Source: Carallia brachiata
Taxonomy: Eukaryota; Streptophyta; Magnoliopsida; Malpighiales; Rhizophoraceae
Reading direction: 5' to 3'
Length of the DNA stretch: 64,000 nucleotides
Assembly (NCBI GenBank): GCA_021464245.1
Contig: JADCRB010000007.1
Span: 558,001-622,000, forward strand
Below, piece by piece: positions 37,772-48,779 of this stretch. The notes under the pieces are model-generated. The model was not told where the DNA came from and ran no database searches. It worked only from the letters and a program-made list of their open reading frames with translations. The translations under genes were made by a program, and so were the position numbers. Within the stretch, counting starts at the first letter, position 1. Each line of letters opens with the position of its first letter.

Positions 37772-40700
37772 ATGTCCAAGCAGACTAATCAGTATTTCAG
37801 GGTCTGCTTCTGTTTCAGGAGAAGTTTCAAGCTGGGGACTCCTGGACCTCCTGAAGATGTCATGTCCCTCTTTGAGGAATACTCGCAAAATGGAACCATG
37901 ACCCTCAATGGTCTGCATAAGTTTCTGACTGAGTTTCAGGGAGAAGACAAGGCCACCAAGGATGATGCTCAGACCATTTTCAACAGCCTCAGGCGTCTCT
38001 ACCTCTTCCAGAGAAAAGACCTCCATCTTGAAGCCTTCTTCCAATACCTCCTCAGCGACCTTAATGCTCCTCTTTCTCCATCTCGTGGGGTAATCTTTTT
38101 TCTCATTTTTCATTCCAAAAACTCGTAGAAATTTTATTATGTTCCCATGGTGTTAGGCCTCTATGGCCAGCCTGAGGCAATTAGGGTGCAGCTCCATTTT
38201 CGGAGGCGCAAATGAAATTTTCCTGCAAGGCCACAGGTGCAGCGCTTCGTGCTGTGCTTGTTCCAACGATGGATGCCCGTAGCATCCTATCCCATGGTTA
38301 GGATTCAGTCGCCGAGGCATCAGTTGTTAACAATACTAGTATAGTAGTGCTGCAAATTAATCCAAGCAGACGTCTGATTTCCTAATGATAATAGTGTAAT
38401 ACTGACACGTCCTTGAGTCCTCAGGCGCACCATGACATGACTGCTCCATTGTCTCATTATTTCCTGTACACGGGACACAATTCCTACTTGACTGGGAATC
38501 AAATCAGCAGCGACAGCAGTACTGAACCCATTGTAAAGGCTTTACTAAGGGGTGTGAGAGTAATTGAATTAGATTTGTGGCCAAATGACAAAGAAGATAA
38601 CGTGGAGGTTCGCCATGGAGGGTAGGTCCTTAAACTTCATTTCACGTATTTCCACGTCTGACTTGATTTTGAGGTGCTATTGTGTGCAAGTAGTTAAGCT
38701 TTTAATCTTGTTTCTTGACAGTCATTGTGGCATGGATTGCAAATGTCAATTTGGTGATGCGTTTATATGCAAAGAACACACAGGCACTTACAGTTTACAC
38801 TCAGCTTTTTTAAACTTCAATCATCGGAAAATATAAAATTAGAGATGATGCTAAATATAGCTCAGTAATTAATGTTCCTCATAACACAATAAAGTATTGA
38901 TATTGATGCCCCTACTTGGCACCCAGAATCCTGATGATTAAAATATCTCTAAGCCATTTCTGGTTCAAGTGGTTCACAAGTTGATGAAAAAATCAACTCT
39001 GTTTCGCAAGTGCAGGACACTCACTTCTGCGGTGGACTTCCTCAAATGCTTACGTGCCATTAAGGAATATGCCTTCCGTGCATCAGAGTATCCAGTTGTG
39101 ATAACTTTTGAAGGCCACCTACCTAGTAATCTCCAGGCTAAGGCGGCCAAGGTACATGCGAATTTAAGAAAAACACGAATCTTAAAGATGATTGTGGTTT
39201 TGATTGCACCTCTAGTGTCACTGAAATCAATTGTTACATAGATGGTCAGTACAACATTTGGAGACACGTTATTCTGTCCTGAATCAGACCAGTTAGAAGA
39301 ATTTCCTTCACCAGAGTCATTGAAGAAAAAGGTTTTGATTTCGACAAAACCACCAAAAGAGTATCTCGAGGCAAAGAAGAAACGATACAAGCCAGAAAAA
39401 TCATCAAAGAAAGAGCATGGGGAAATCGAGAGGCACGGTTCTGAAAGTGAGTCCGAAGATCATGAAGAGGTGCTCAATGCTTTCTGTTCCTGTCCTTAAT
39501 CCTCTTGCAGTTACACTTGAAGTTGCTTATTTGTCGTTTGCTAAATAGGATCAGCTAGATGAGGAAGAACACCTTCCTGAGGAAGATGAAGAGAAGGCGG
39601 TTTCTGAATACAGGCATTTAATTGCCATTCATGCAGGAAAGCTGAAAGGTGAATTAGAAGACTGGCTGAAAATTGATGTCAACAAAGTCAGACGTCTCAG
39701 CTTAAGCGAGCAAGAACTTGAAAATGCTACAAGAACACATGCGACTGATATTATTAGGTAGTTATTGATCATATTCACTATTTGGAAATCTTCAATGTGC
39801 CCAGGTCCGTACATGCTTGTCTATGTAGCTCTTCATGGCATGAAAGTTCACAAGTTTCGATCAATTATATTGATAACAAGTTCCATTCTAGACACAGGTA
39901 GAGCATGTTTTTTTAGGCAAGAGCAATAGTTTGATATAGAATATTGGAAAGTTCGTGCCTTTCACTCATTTGAAAGGCAGGCCATTCGTCGTTCGATATG
40001 TCTTGATCGTTGATTCAGATTCTCATTCTTCATTTGTCATTTTGACCATGTTATTACCAAATCTAATGATTTCTACTTTAGGTTCACCCAGAGGAATTTG
40101 CTTAGAGTATATCCAAGTGGTCTACGCCTTGATTCATCTAATTATAATCCTTTTGTTGGGTGGATGCATGGAGCTCAGATGGTTGCATTTAATATGCAGG
40201 TTAGCCCTATGTTATGTGAATGATCAATAGGTTACATTGGCAATAAACCTCACAACAGTTTTTGCTCTCAGGCTTAGAGTCTTTTACCTGAAGAAGGATT
40301 ATCTTTCCTGGAGCTGCGGTATCCGAAAAGTAATCATTGCAACTCTCTCTGACCCTTTTGGTTTTCTACAGGGCCATGGGAAGCACCTTTGGATCATGCA
40401 AGGAATGTTTAGAGCCAATGGCGGCTGTGGTTATGTGAAGAAACCTGATTTTCTATTGCGCCTTGGTCCAAACAATGAAGTTTTTGATCCACAAATCCAA
40501 TTACCAGTTAAGAAAATTTTGAAGGTGTGTAGACTCTGCAGTATTTAGGGCCTTCTGGTTCCCATTGTCCAATTTCATCACGAGTAAACTCATACTTGAG
40601 GTTGCCTTTCTGGAAACAGGTGAAAGTCTACAATGGGGAAGGATGGCACATCGATTTTCGCTATACACACTTCGATCTGTATTCCCCACCTGACTTCTTT

Positions 40701-41432
40701 GTTCAAGTAAGATACTTTGTGGCAATCTGTTTGTCGCAATCATAATCGTCGATGAGTTAGTACATGTAGGTGCAAAAACTTTAAAGCACAGATAATTTCA
40801 CTGCCCATTGACCGCCTAACAATCTGTTCGATTCTTTATGCTATTTTGATGCACATGACATTCCTGTGTAATTAATTGTTTCCTGGATTCTACTTCCAAG
40901 TTTTCCACTGATATTAGTTGATCTCAGAGAGCATAAACATGGTGAAAATGTGACGTGGGGCTAATCAATAATGTTTGCTGGTGTCCCTTCGGAGACATCG
41001 TTAAGATTTAAAACTTTCATCTTTGAGTTTTCTAATTATGGGAAAGAGGGTGTTGGATTTATGGAAATGAAGAAAGCTACTACTTGTATAACTCACGGCC
41101 AACGGACTTCTTAATGGACCAAAAAATAATGTTTGCAGGTTGGAATTGCTGGAGTTCCAGTTGATAAAGATAAGAAACAAACCAGGGTGGTTCCAAACAG
41201 CTGGTTGCCACACTGGAATGAGGTCTTTGAGTTTCCGCTGACTGTTCCTGAGCTGGCTGTGCTCAGAATTGAAGTGAAGGAATACGACGCGTCGGGAGCA
41301 CATGATTTTGGAGGCCAAACTTGTTTACCTGTATGGGAGTTGAGAACAGGGATTCGGGCAGTTCCATTGCATGATCATGCAGGAGAAAAATACAAGTCTA
41401 CAAGACTCCTTATGCAATTTGAATTGGTTTGA
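37772..41432 (+). CDS. PLC: Second, tandem phosphoinositide-specific phospholipase C, PLC2/PLC6-like, nine exons, intact
   Basis: Exons: 37772-38089, 38425-38621, 39016-39151, 39242-39469, 39549-39757, 40082-40199, 40372-40524, 40620-40706, 41139-41432 (1740 nt, 579 residues). Exons 3, 5, 6 and 8 have exactly the same length as in the upstream copy and all phases agree, so the pair is a tandem duplication. Catalytic His124/Asn125 ([12 protein letters not shown]), Glu154/Asp156 (ELDLWP) and His170 are present. The residue two after His170 is Gly where the neighbour has Arg (HGG against HGR). Y box and C2 domain ([10 protein letters not shown]) are complete. I chose the ATG at 37772 ([17 protein letters not shown]) because it matches family starts; an in-frame ATG at 37718 would add 18 residues. 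Confidence 0.95.
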
Positions 41433-42559
41433 TTCTACTGTCTATTTGCACGCTCGGGTTTGCTTTTTTACAGACCACCAATGCTATGCAATAGTCAAAT
41501 ATTGAAACAATGGATGTCTGAAACTGAAAAACGATTGACTGATTGAGAAGAAATAAGAGTTTCCTTTTTGTTTGGGTCTTAAAGTTAAGAGATCCTTTGC
41601 ATTGGCATGAACTTTTGTCCCAGCCATGTCCCGACTGAAGATGCCTTGCTGACACGATTTTTTTTTATTATCAAAATTAAACCCTAAATATCATTTAATA
41701 TTATTTTAAATATATTTAATTATACTCTAAATCTTTACTTAAAAGATATCAATTTTTTTTCTCACTAATTTTGATTACACGATCCCAGCTCACAAACAAT
41801 TATCTCAAAGTAACTGGAGTAAGAGATATAAAAGAAGTAAGAATTAAACTCTCGTACTAAACCAACTGTACTAGAAATAAAATTTTTTAGTTGTGAATTA
41901 GAGACTTTTAGTATCCCAAATTGTGTTTGCCTAAGCCCTCCAGGGGGAAATAAATGCTGAAAATAGAAAGATGCCCCGTTACCGGTTTTCTGGTTTCAAA
42001 CAAACTGAATCAACAAATGTGGCAAGCTTGGTTTTCCAATGACTGCTTGAGGAACAATTATTCCTTGAATAAAATTGTTATTCTCGTGCCTAGCTTAAAA
42101 AAAAATAAAAAAACATGCTAATAATTCCGATTTTTAACCTATTTAGCTTTAGGAGATTCTAGTTTGACTTTTTTTTAATATTAATATAATTCTTTTATAA
42201 TTTTATAATATATAATAAATAAAATCTACTTAAAATAAAAAGATATTAAAATAAATGGATGTGGTATATTTAGAAGTCTTCGTCTTCCTTCTTTTGTTTT
42301 TGTTAACACTTGTTAGTTAGCACTGCCAGTAACTTGCCAGGTGAGATGCAACAAAAGCAGTAGTGACTTACACGTTCACTTGCAACTATAGGAATCTTAA
42401 TAAAATATAAAAATTATAATTGGGTTTGTCACAGTTCAGTTAGACAGCCGCCGCAACACATCCTACCACTCAGGCGAAACAGAGGACACATTAAGGGAGA
42501 AAGGAGCTGCGCGTCAGCCCGTTTGGGCGGCGCGCAACTCCCAGGTTTTTTTCTGGTTT

Positions 42560-43225
42560 CGTAATTATGGTGTTAAAAAAATTTTCTAATTCAATTTGGA
42601 TTGTTATTGAATATAGAAAGTAATTGAACATAAATATTCTAATTAGGCTAGGGATCATAATTAAATTTTTTTTATGCAATTAGGATTACTATACTCAATT
42701 AGAAATCCTATACTAATGAATATAGAATTTTTTTTAATGCAATTAAGATTCTTTTTGAGTATAGGAATCTTAATTGAGTATGAAAATTTTAATTGGTTAT
42801 CATGATTAAAAAATTTTTCTGATGCAATTATCATTCCTAGCGAGTATAAAAATCCTACTTGAGTATATAAATCCCAACCGGGCTAGGAATAATAATTAGA
42901 AATTTTTTTCATTACGTAATAGTGGTTGCTATTGAGTATAAAAATTGTAGTAGACTTAGCAATTATGATTATGATTATGATTTTTTTTTCTAATGTAATT
43001 AGGATTCCTAATATCAAGCATAAAAATTCTAATTACACTAAAAAAAATTTTGAATACAATTAGGATTTTTATCCTAATTCAATACAGAAATCACTAAATT
43101 TTTTTTCTAATATAAGAATCTTAAATCACTATAAAAAATCTAATTGGACTAAAAGTTATGGTTGGAAATTTTTGTCCTATGCAATTATGATTCCTCGAAA
43201 ATATAAAAATCTTAATGGAGTACAG
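42560..43225. repeat. Degenerate tandem array of roughly 50-90 bp AT-rich units
   Basis: About nine units, each starting with a T-run and a version of TAATGCAATTAGGATTCC, then TTGAGTATAAAAATCCTAATT and often GGACTAGGAATTATGATTA. Unit starts fall near 42664, 42727, 42812, 42900, 42982, 43046, 43098 and 43160. Units differ in length and carry many substitutions, so this is an old minisatellite-like array. It ends about 90 bp before MITE copy 2. Confidence 0.65.
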
Positions 43226-43315
43226 AACTGGAAGGTATAATCTTGTGATGATACAGCAGTTGACTCTAATGACAGACATTTTATTCCCATGACAGCCGTA
43301 GAATGATAAAGCTAA

Positions 43316-43535
43316 ATCATCAATGAGCGCCATTACACTTCCAGAATCGGGCATCCTATCCGAATTTTTTTTGTGCAACCAGACAAATATTTTGTGCAAC
43401 AAAAAATATAGAAAAATACAGGTGTTTCTTGTTGCACAAAATAACAGTCTTGTTGCACAAAACGTTGGTCTTGTTGCATAAAAAAATTCGGGCAAGATAC
43501 TCGATTCGGGTGACTTACTTTTTTCCATCATCAAT
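43316..43535 (-). mobile_element. Fold-back Mutator-type MITE, copy 2, inverted
   Basis: Element 43325-43526 (202 bp) is flanked by perfect 9-bp duplications ATCATCAAT at 43316-43324 and 43527-43535. Its left end GAGCGCCATTACACTTCC pairs with the complement of copy 1's right end (GGGTGCCATTACATCTCC). Its right end, complemented, reads GGAAAAAAGTAAGTCACC and pairs with copy 1's left end GGAAAAAATTAGGCTGCC. It is therefore inverted relative to copy 1. It is 25 bp shorter, about one arm unit. Confidence 0.85.
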
Positions 43536-44361
43536 AACCAATTTATCATTACATGGCCTAAAGGTACCCGGGTCCTTAAGGACGATGCTGTATTGACTCA
43601 TTCTTTTCCCTTTTAGACGAGGGGCATGGCAGCTCAAAAGTTTTGCCACTCAGCCAAAATGGAAAATGATAATGTATCAGCGAATATCCTGTTGAAATCA
43701 GTACGATTTTATGGTATCAACCAAGTTACGTGGACAGAGACATATGGACGTAGAGATATGGAATTTTTCTATATTAATTTTATTATATATTAATCTTAAT
43801 TATAAATTTTATTAATTTTAAATTTTTTTAACTTATATTATGACATATTGCTAAGGTCGGTGTATAATAGGTGTATAATAGAGTTATTAAAAATAAGTGT
43901 GAAAAATAACTCTATTTTTATCTACGCTATCTATTTCTACGTTTACATAACAGTGCTTAGTTGGTATAAACAGGCACCTGGAACATAAACCTGTTTTCCA
44001 GGTGTGGAATCTGCAAAACCCGTGTCGTGATCCATATCATTCAACTAAACCGTAGGGTACACTTGAACTAAAGTGGAAGAGAAAAACTGTACTAAAATCC
44101 CGTCTTCAGCAGGCCTATTGGACTTTCAGATTACTCTAACTCGATGGCCTGCACCAGATCATATGGCACAGAGTCACGCACACACCCCGGGAAAAGCCCG
44201 TATCTTTTCTATGTGCTAAATAAGTTCATTTCCTTCGTAACTTAGTGGGCTTCTTTGCTGTATCTTTGCATTGCTAAGATGGGTCCTACCAGCTTCTCCC
44301 TTCAATTTTAGGCATGGAAAAAATAAGTAGACATAAAAAGTGAGAGACAGAATAGCAATGT

Positions 44362-44490
44362 GTTACAATTGATTGCATTTTTTTTTTACAATCAAACGCT
44401 CAAAGTTTGTAACAAGAAAAATGAAAAATACTCATTTTTTGTTGCACAAATTATTCATATGATTGCAATAAAAATATAACCAATTGCAAC
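44362..44490. mobile_element. Possible small MITE with 21-bp terminal inverted repeats
   Basis: Left GTTACAATTGATTGCATTTTT (positions 44362 on) pairs with the complement of the right end, GTTGCAATTGGTTATA then T-run, at 17 of 21 positions, all mismatches being transitions. The complementarity continues into ACAATCA/GCAATCA. No clear target duplication was found. Confidence 0.4.
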
Positions 44491-45039
44491 GTGTCGTTTT
44501 TTTATTTCTTATTTTTTTAATCCATGAAATGGAACTTTTTTAGGCATGCCATGTTAAAAATATACTAAACTGATTGCACGTGCAGAAGCCTGGGGGTTTG
44601 TGGACATCTTTATCTTAATTGTGTACTTACAGAGGAAGCAGGTTTTTACACTGAATATATCATTAGCCACTTTAAACTTGTTCCCATGTGATCCAGACCG
44701 CACTTGCTGGATTTTGATGATTTTTTGTTGGAATCTCCAATAAATCTTCTCTGGTGCCATATCTCATGGGCCAGCTATTCAGCTTTTGCTGATTGAACAT
44801 TAGTGACGGTATTGATTACTTGGACAAAGTGGAAAAAGAAAAGGGAGGATAAAATAATAGCAAAGGAACAAAAGAAACAGCAGCTTTAGTAGCCAAAATA
44901 AAAGGAACCAACTCCAATATGCTGGTGAATGCCTTTTAGCACCACATTCAAAATAACAGGGACCATCATGTTATTGGCAACAAAATTATGCATTTTGTTT
45001 CCGGTTGCAGAAAGAATAAGAATACATATACATGCCCAA

Positions 45040-47478
45040 TTAAACAGCCAGATGTACAGAGAGCAAAAAATTGGCGAAACAACTTGTGGGGGAAAGTGGA
45101 GGAATGAATGCATGAATGTGACTTTGCATGGAATTTTCAATCTGAATTAGTTGAAGTGTAGCAGTAGACTCACAGAGAGCCAATGCTCTTTCCAGATTAG
45201 CAACAACATCAATAATACAAGGCCTCTCTTTTCCTCCAGATTCACACAATGCAAAGCAGTGTAGGCCATCAATTCCACTGCCTCCACTTCATGCATCGGC
45301 AGTGGCCCCATCCTTTTATCCACTACCTTTGGCAGCTCACCTCCTGATATTGAAGGTGTTGCATAGTCAATGACTCCTGTTGGCCATGTATCATCTTCTT
45401 CATTCTTGAAAACAGCTCTCTTTCCGGTCAAAAGCTCTAATAAAACTACACCTAACCATAAACATCACTCTTGTCTGTGGGGATGTTTAGCACGTAGTAC
45501 TCAGGATCGATGTACCCAACCGTTCCAACCGCCTTGGCTGAAGAAAATTCTTGATCAAATTGTGGTCCCATAAGTGATAATCCAAAGTCAGACACTTTGG
45601 CAGCCCAATCTGAATCCAACAGTATATTTGAGGTCTTGATGTCTCTATGAATAATGGGGGAACTGCATATTTGTGGAGATATTCAATTCCCCTCGCAGCA
45701 TCTAATGCAATTTTAATCCTCATTTTCCAACAATTCAGAGCACTGCTACTCCTTTCAGTGTTGTTCCTATTATGTAAATGATCATGGAGCGAGCCATTGC
45801 TCATGTACTCATAAACCAAAAGCCTTTCATCCTTCTCTTCACAGAAACCGATAAGGCCAACCAAATGCTTATGATGAAGCCGCGATAACACTGCTACTTC
45901 TGAATCAAATGCGATTTCTTTCTCCTTTGTTTCCTTCTCTTTGTATCAGTTTCTTCTCTTTTGACGGCCACTTCACGGCCATCAGCGAGTTTGCCTTTGT
46001 AGACACTGCCAAAGCTTCCAGCACCAATCTTGTTTTCGAAGGAGAAATTGTTGGTAGCAAGCAAAAGCTCTGATAAAGAAAATTTCTCAATCTTGTCCGT
46101 ATGCTTAGAAGAGGAACTGCTGGTCTGGTGTCCCAAACCTTGTGGGGTAACAGAACCATTAGCAGCTGCTGTAGCAGTATGCACATTGACATCTGCCACT
46201 GGAAGTTGCACAGACTTGTGATATCTTTTCCATAGAAATGCATACAAGAGATGGATAATCGTGCAAATGCCTACAAAAGCACCAACAGATCCCACGGTCA
46301 CAAAAGCCAAAAAAAGCTTCTTTGTTGCTTTTGTCGGAGGAACTTGCTTTAATCCTTGGGAAGGTGGTGGTGATATTATTGGTGGCAATACTGCAAGTGG
46401 AATTTCAATCTGGCATGATTTGCAGATATTCCCAGACCCATCACACAAGGCCTCAGAGTCCGGATACAAACCACATGTGCTACATGAAGATTGAACACAG
46501 GGTCCTGGAACTACCAATCCTAATGGAACATCAAGTCTGCGATTAGGGGCATTGGACCATCCTGGCCCCCAGCAAATTATCGACAAATTTGCTGTCATAA
46601 GCCCACAAAAGAAATCCAAACCAGCAGCAATCAACTCAAATGAAACATTTTCTGTTAAATTTCTATCATGCTGAAATTCATTTCCTCCTCCCCAACATGT
46701 TACTACTCCATTTTTTCGCTTAATAGCACAAACTAGAATCTGCTCCTACAGCCAGACCCGAGTACTCAAATGCTGAACCAAAAGGAACATCTAATTGGCC
46801 TGATTCATTGCTTCCTTCACACACCAAAAGTCCACTCTTACTCAAACCACAAGCATGAGACTCTCCAGCAACCAATGTTGACATTGTTAAGTTACCAAAC
46901 TGTCTCTGAATTTGAATACCAACATCATTATCCCCCCAACAGTAAACTCTACTGCTATTCCTCAAAATCCCACATGTAAAGCCACTTCCAGAAGTGATCA
47001 CACTAAAACTTAAAGCCATCCCGGGTGAAGGAAAAGCAGACCTACCTCTGTATCCTCTCCAGCACTTGGCAGCCCCAGAATTGACCTCTCTAGCGCAGAC
47101 CTGATCACGTCCAACCGATAGGTCAGTTAACCTGATGCTGTCATTGTAGTATATGCGCTTGTGTTGAAAGCTTGTGGTGTCCCAGCAGAGAAGACTGAGG
47201 CCTCCAGACCTGAGGCCACAGAAGAAGCTGAGTCCACCGGAGATAGCCTCAAACGACACATTGGGGAGAACAAAAATGGCTTGTCCATTTTGGTAGCATT
47301 GGATTCGTTGGTTAGGCTCGCCGGCAATGATACCACACACAGTAGCAGCAGTGCTGTTGAATGTGACTGCAATGGTAGAGGCTGAAGAGCCGAGACTATG
47401 AACCAATATATGGAGCAGTGAGGTGATGGCCAGTATGAGGATGATGATGATGGATACCTGAGAAGGCTTGACTATCAT
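45040..47478 (-). CDS. CCR3: CRINKLY4-related receptor-like kinase (CCR3-like), five apparent frameshifts
   Basis: Single-exon receptor kinase of the CRINKLY4 family. ATG at 47478; signal peptide ([22 protein letters not shown]); seven-bladed crinkly/RCC1-like ectodomain with [37 protein letters not shown] and [14 protein letters not shown]; a Cys-rich TNFR-like stretch ([11 protein letters not shown] to GNICKSC); one membrane span ([20 protein letters not shown]); then a kinase. The kinase retains [11 protein letters not shown], the AVK lysine, [12 protein letters not shown] and YIDPEYY across the shifted frames. To the TAA at 45040 the span is 813 codons, close to what I recall for Arabidopsis CCR3. 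One-base shifts fall near 46729-46733, 45935-45945, 45655-45661 (C-run), 45453-45456 and 45231-45238. No substitution-type stop is needed to explain the breaks, which favours consensus errors over decay. Confidence 0.85.
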
Positions 47479-48455
47479 TTGAATGAGTTGGATTGGATAA
47501 AGACTTCTGGTCTTTTCTTCTTCACAAAAAGAGGGAGACAGAGAGAATTGGATAAAGAAAGAGCATGAATGTAAATGTAATCTTGGCAAATATTGTTGAA
47601 TGGAATGCTGATATATACAATGTTGTTTTGTTTTCTCTTCCTTTACCGCCCACATATAACCTTTAAAAGGTTAGTTTATCTCACCGGTCACCAAATATTA
47701 CACCTATGAACACCCTTTTTTTCCTGAATAAAAAATAAAGATATTCACAATAAAATATCTGTAAGTGAGTTTGCGTTAGTTTGGCTATATCTAACACAAA
47801 TTTTTAAATGTCATAATTAAGAGGAATGAACAAATTCGGGTAGATAGCAATAACAAAGGAAGAGGACTTAAATTTTTTTTTAAAAACAATGTTGATTCCG
47901 CTTGCTTAATCAAGTGCCTGATTGTTTAAAAATAAACATCCGGTTATGAATTTCCCATTGACTTTGCCAAGATGCTTCTAAAAATCATCGTCCGGCTGAT
48001 TCCGCCTGCTAAATCAACAAAAGCACTCTGTCAATTATATGATATCTGTGGATGTTAGAATAAGAAATATGTTAAGCGTGTAGAAATTATGGAAGAATTT
48101 AACTGATTTGGACATTCTAAATGCATAAAAACACAAACACGTCAGAAAGACCAATATATCATTGGTGCAAAAGGTGTTTTAGATTATTAATTATACACAG
48201 CCGGCATGCTTACATATTTACATTCTATCCCTTGTTGCCTCCCCTCCTTTTCAGCTTTTCCAGCTAATAATTGAAATACCATTTCCATCTCCTGTTTGGG
48301 TGGTAGCAAACAATTTGAAAACTCCTCAGCAAAATTTGTCAGGATCGGGGACAACAAAACAGCATTATTGGTTATGGCATCATGTAGCAAACACGGGACC
48401 GAAGAAGAGGGAGTCCTAGATGGAGCATAAGTTTCACATAACGGCAAGGGTGGCT
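47479..48455. other. Promoter-side spacer of the receptor kinase gene
   Basis: AT-rich, no supported gene. A short minus-strand open frame at 48187-48447 matches no family I know and probably is 3' sequence of the bS18-like gene. Confidence 0.35.
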
Positions 48456-48779
48456 CTAGAATTCAAAGGGGTCATTAACAACCATGTGGCCATTGAAAGT
48501 CTCGTATTGATGATCCTCATCAAGATCCTTCATGGTTTGCCATTGTTGTGGAAGGCATTAAACTGAAAAGCTCTAGCTGGTTTGACCTCCCTGGCAACAT
48601 TCCTCTGAGGCTTGGCACTGACGCCAGTCTGCACGGTCAATGACATGATAATTAGAGCATAGTCAGCATTTTGTTATCAATATGTACCTTTAATTATCTA
48701 GATTTGCACTCGACATTATGTTGCTTCTCTGGACAATACTTCCAGCCTCGGTTATGAAGTTTGCTAGGAATCTAACATT
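48456..48779 (-). pseudogene. Mitochondrial ribosomal protein bS18-like gene fragment
   Basis: Two minus-strand exon-like pieces match bacterial-type S18 proteins of plant mitochondria. The first (about 48722-48779) reads NVRFLANFITEAGSIVQRSN. The second (48456-48628, after a good CAG acceptor) reads TGVSAKPQRNVAREVKPARA, then a tail containing MKDLDEDHQYE and ending NDPFEF at TAG. The tail needs a one-base shift at about 48536-48538 (A-run). The first piece has no recognisable GT donor. Possible further upstream exon bits occur at about 49086-49125 (FGSYKAKNYQKEFE) but I could not join a complete gene or find a start. S18 normally sits in the small subunit near S6 and the mRNA exit. Either a decaying copy or a real gene with an error-prone consensus. 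Confidence 0.55.

Larger units (their letters stand above)
41433..45039. other. Spacer between PLC and the receptor kinase gene
   Basis: No supported gene. Contains a degenerate tandem array (42560-43225), MULE-MITE copy 2 (43316-43535) and a possible small inverted-repeat element (44362-44490), listed separately. Confidence 0.4.
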
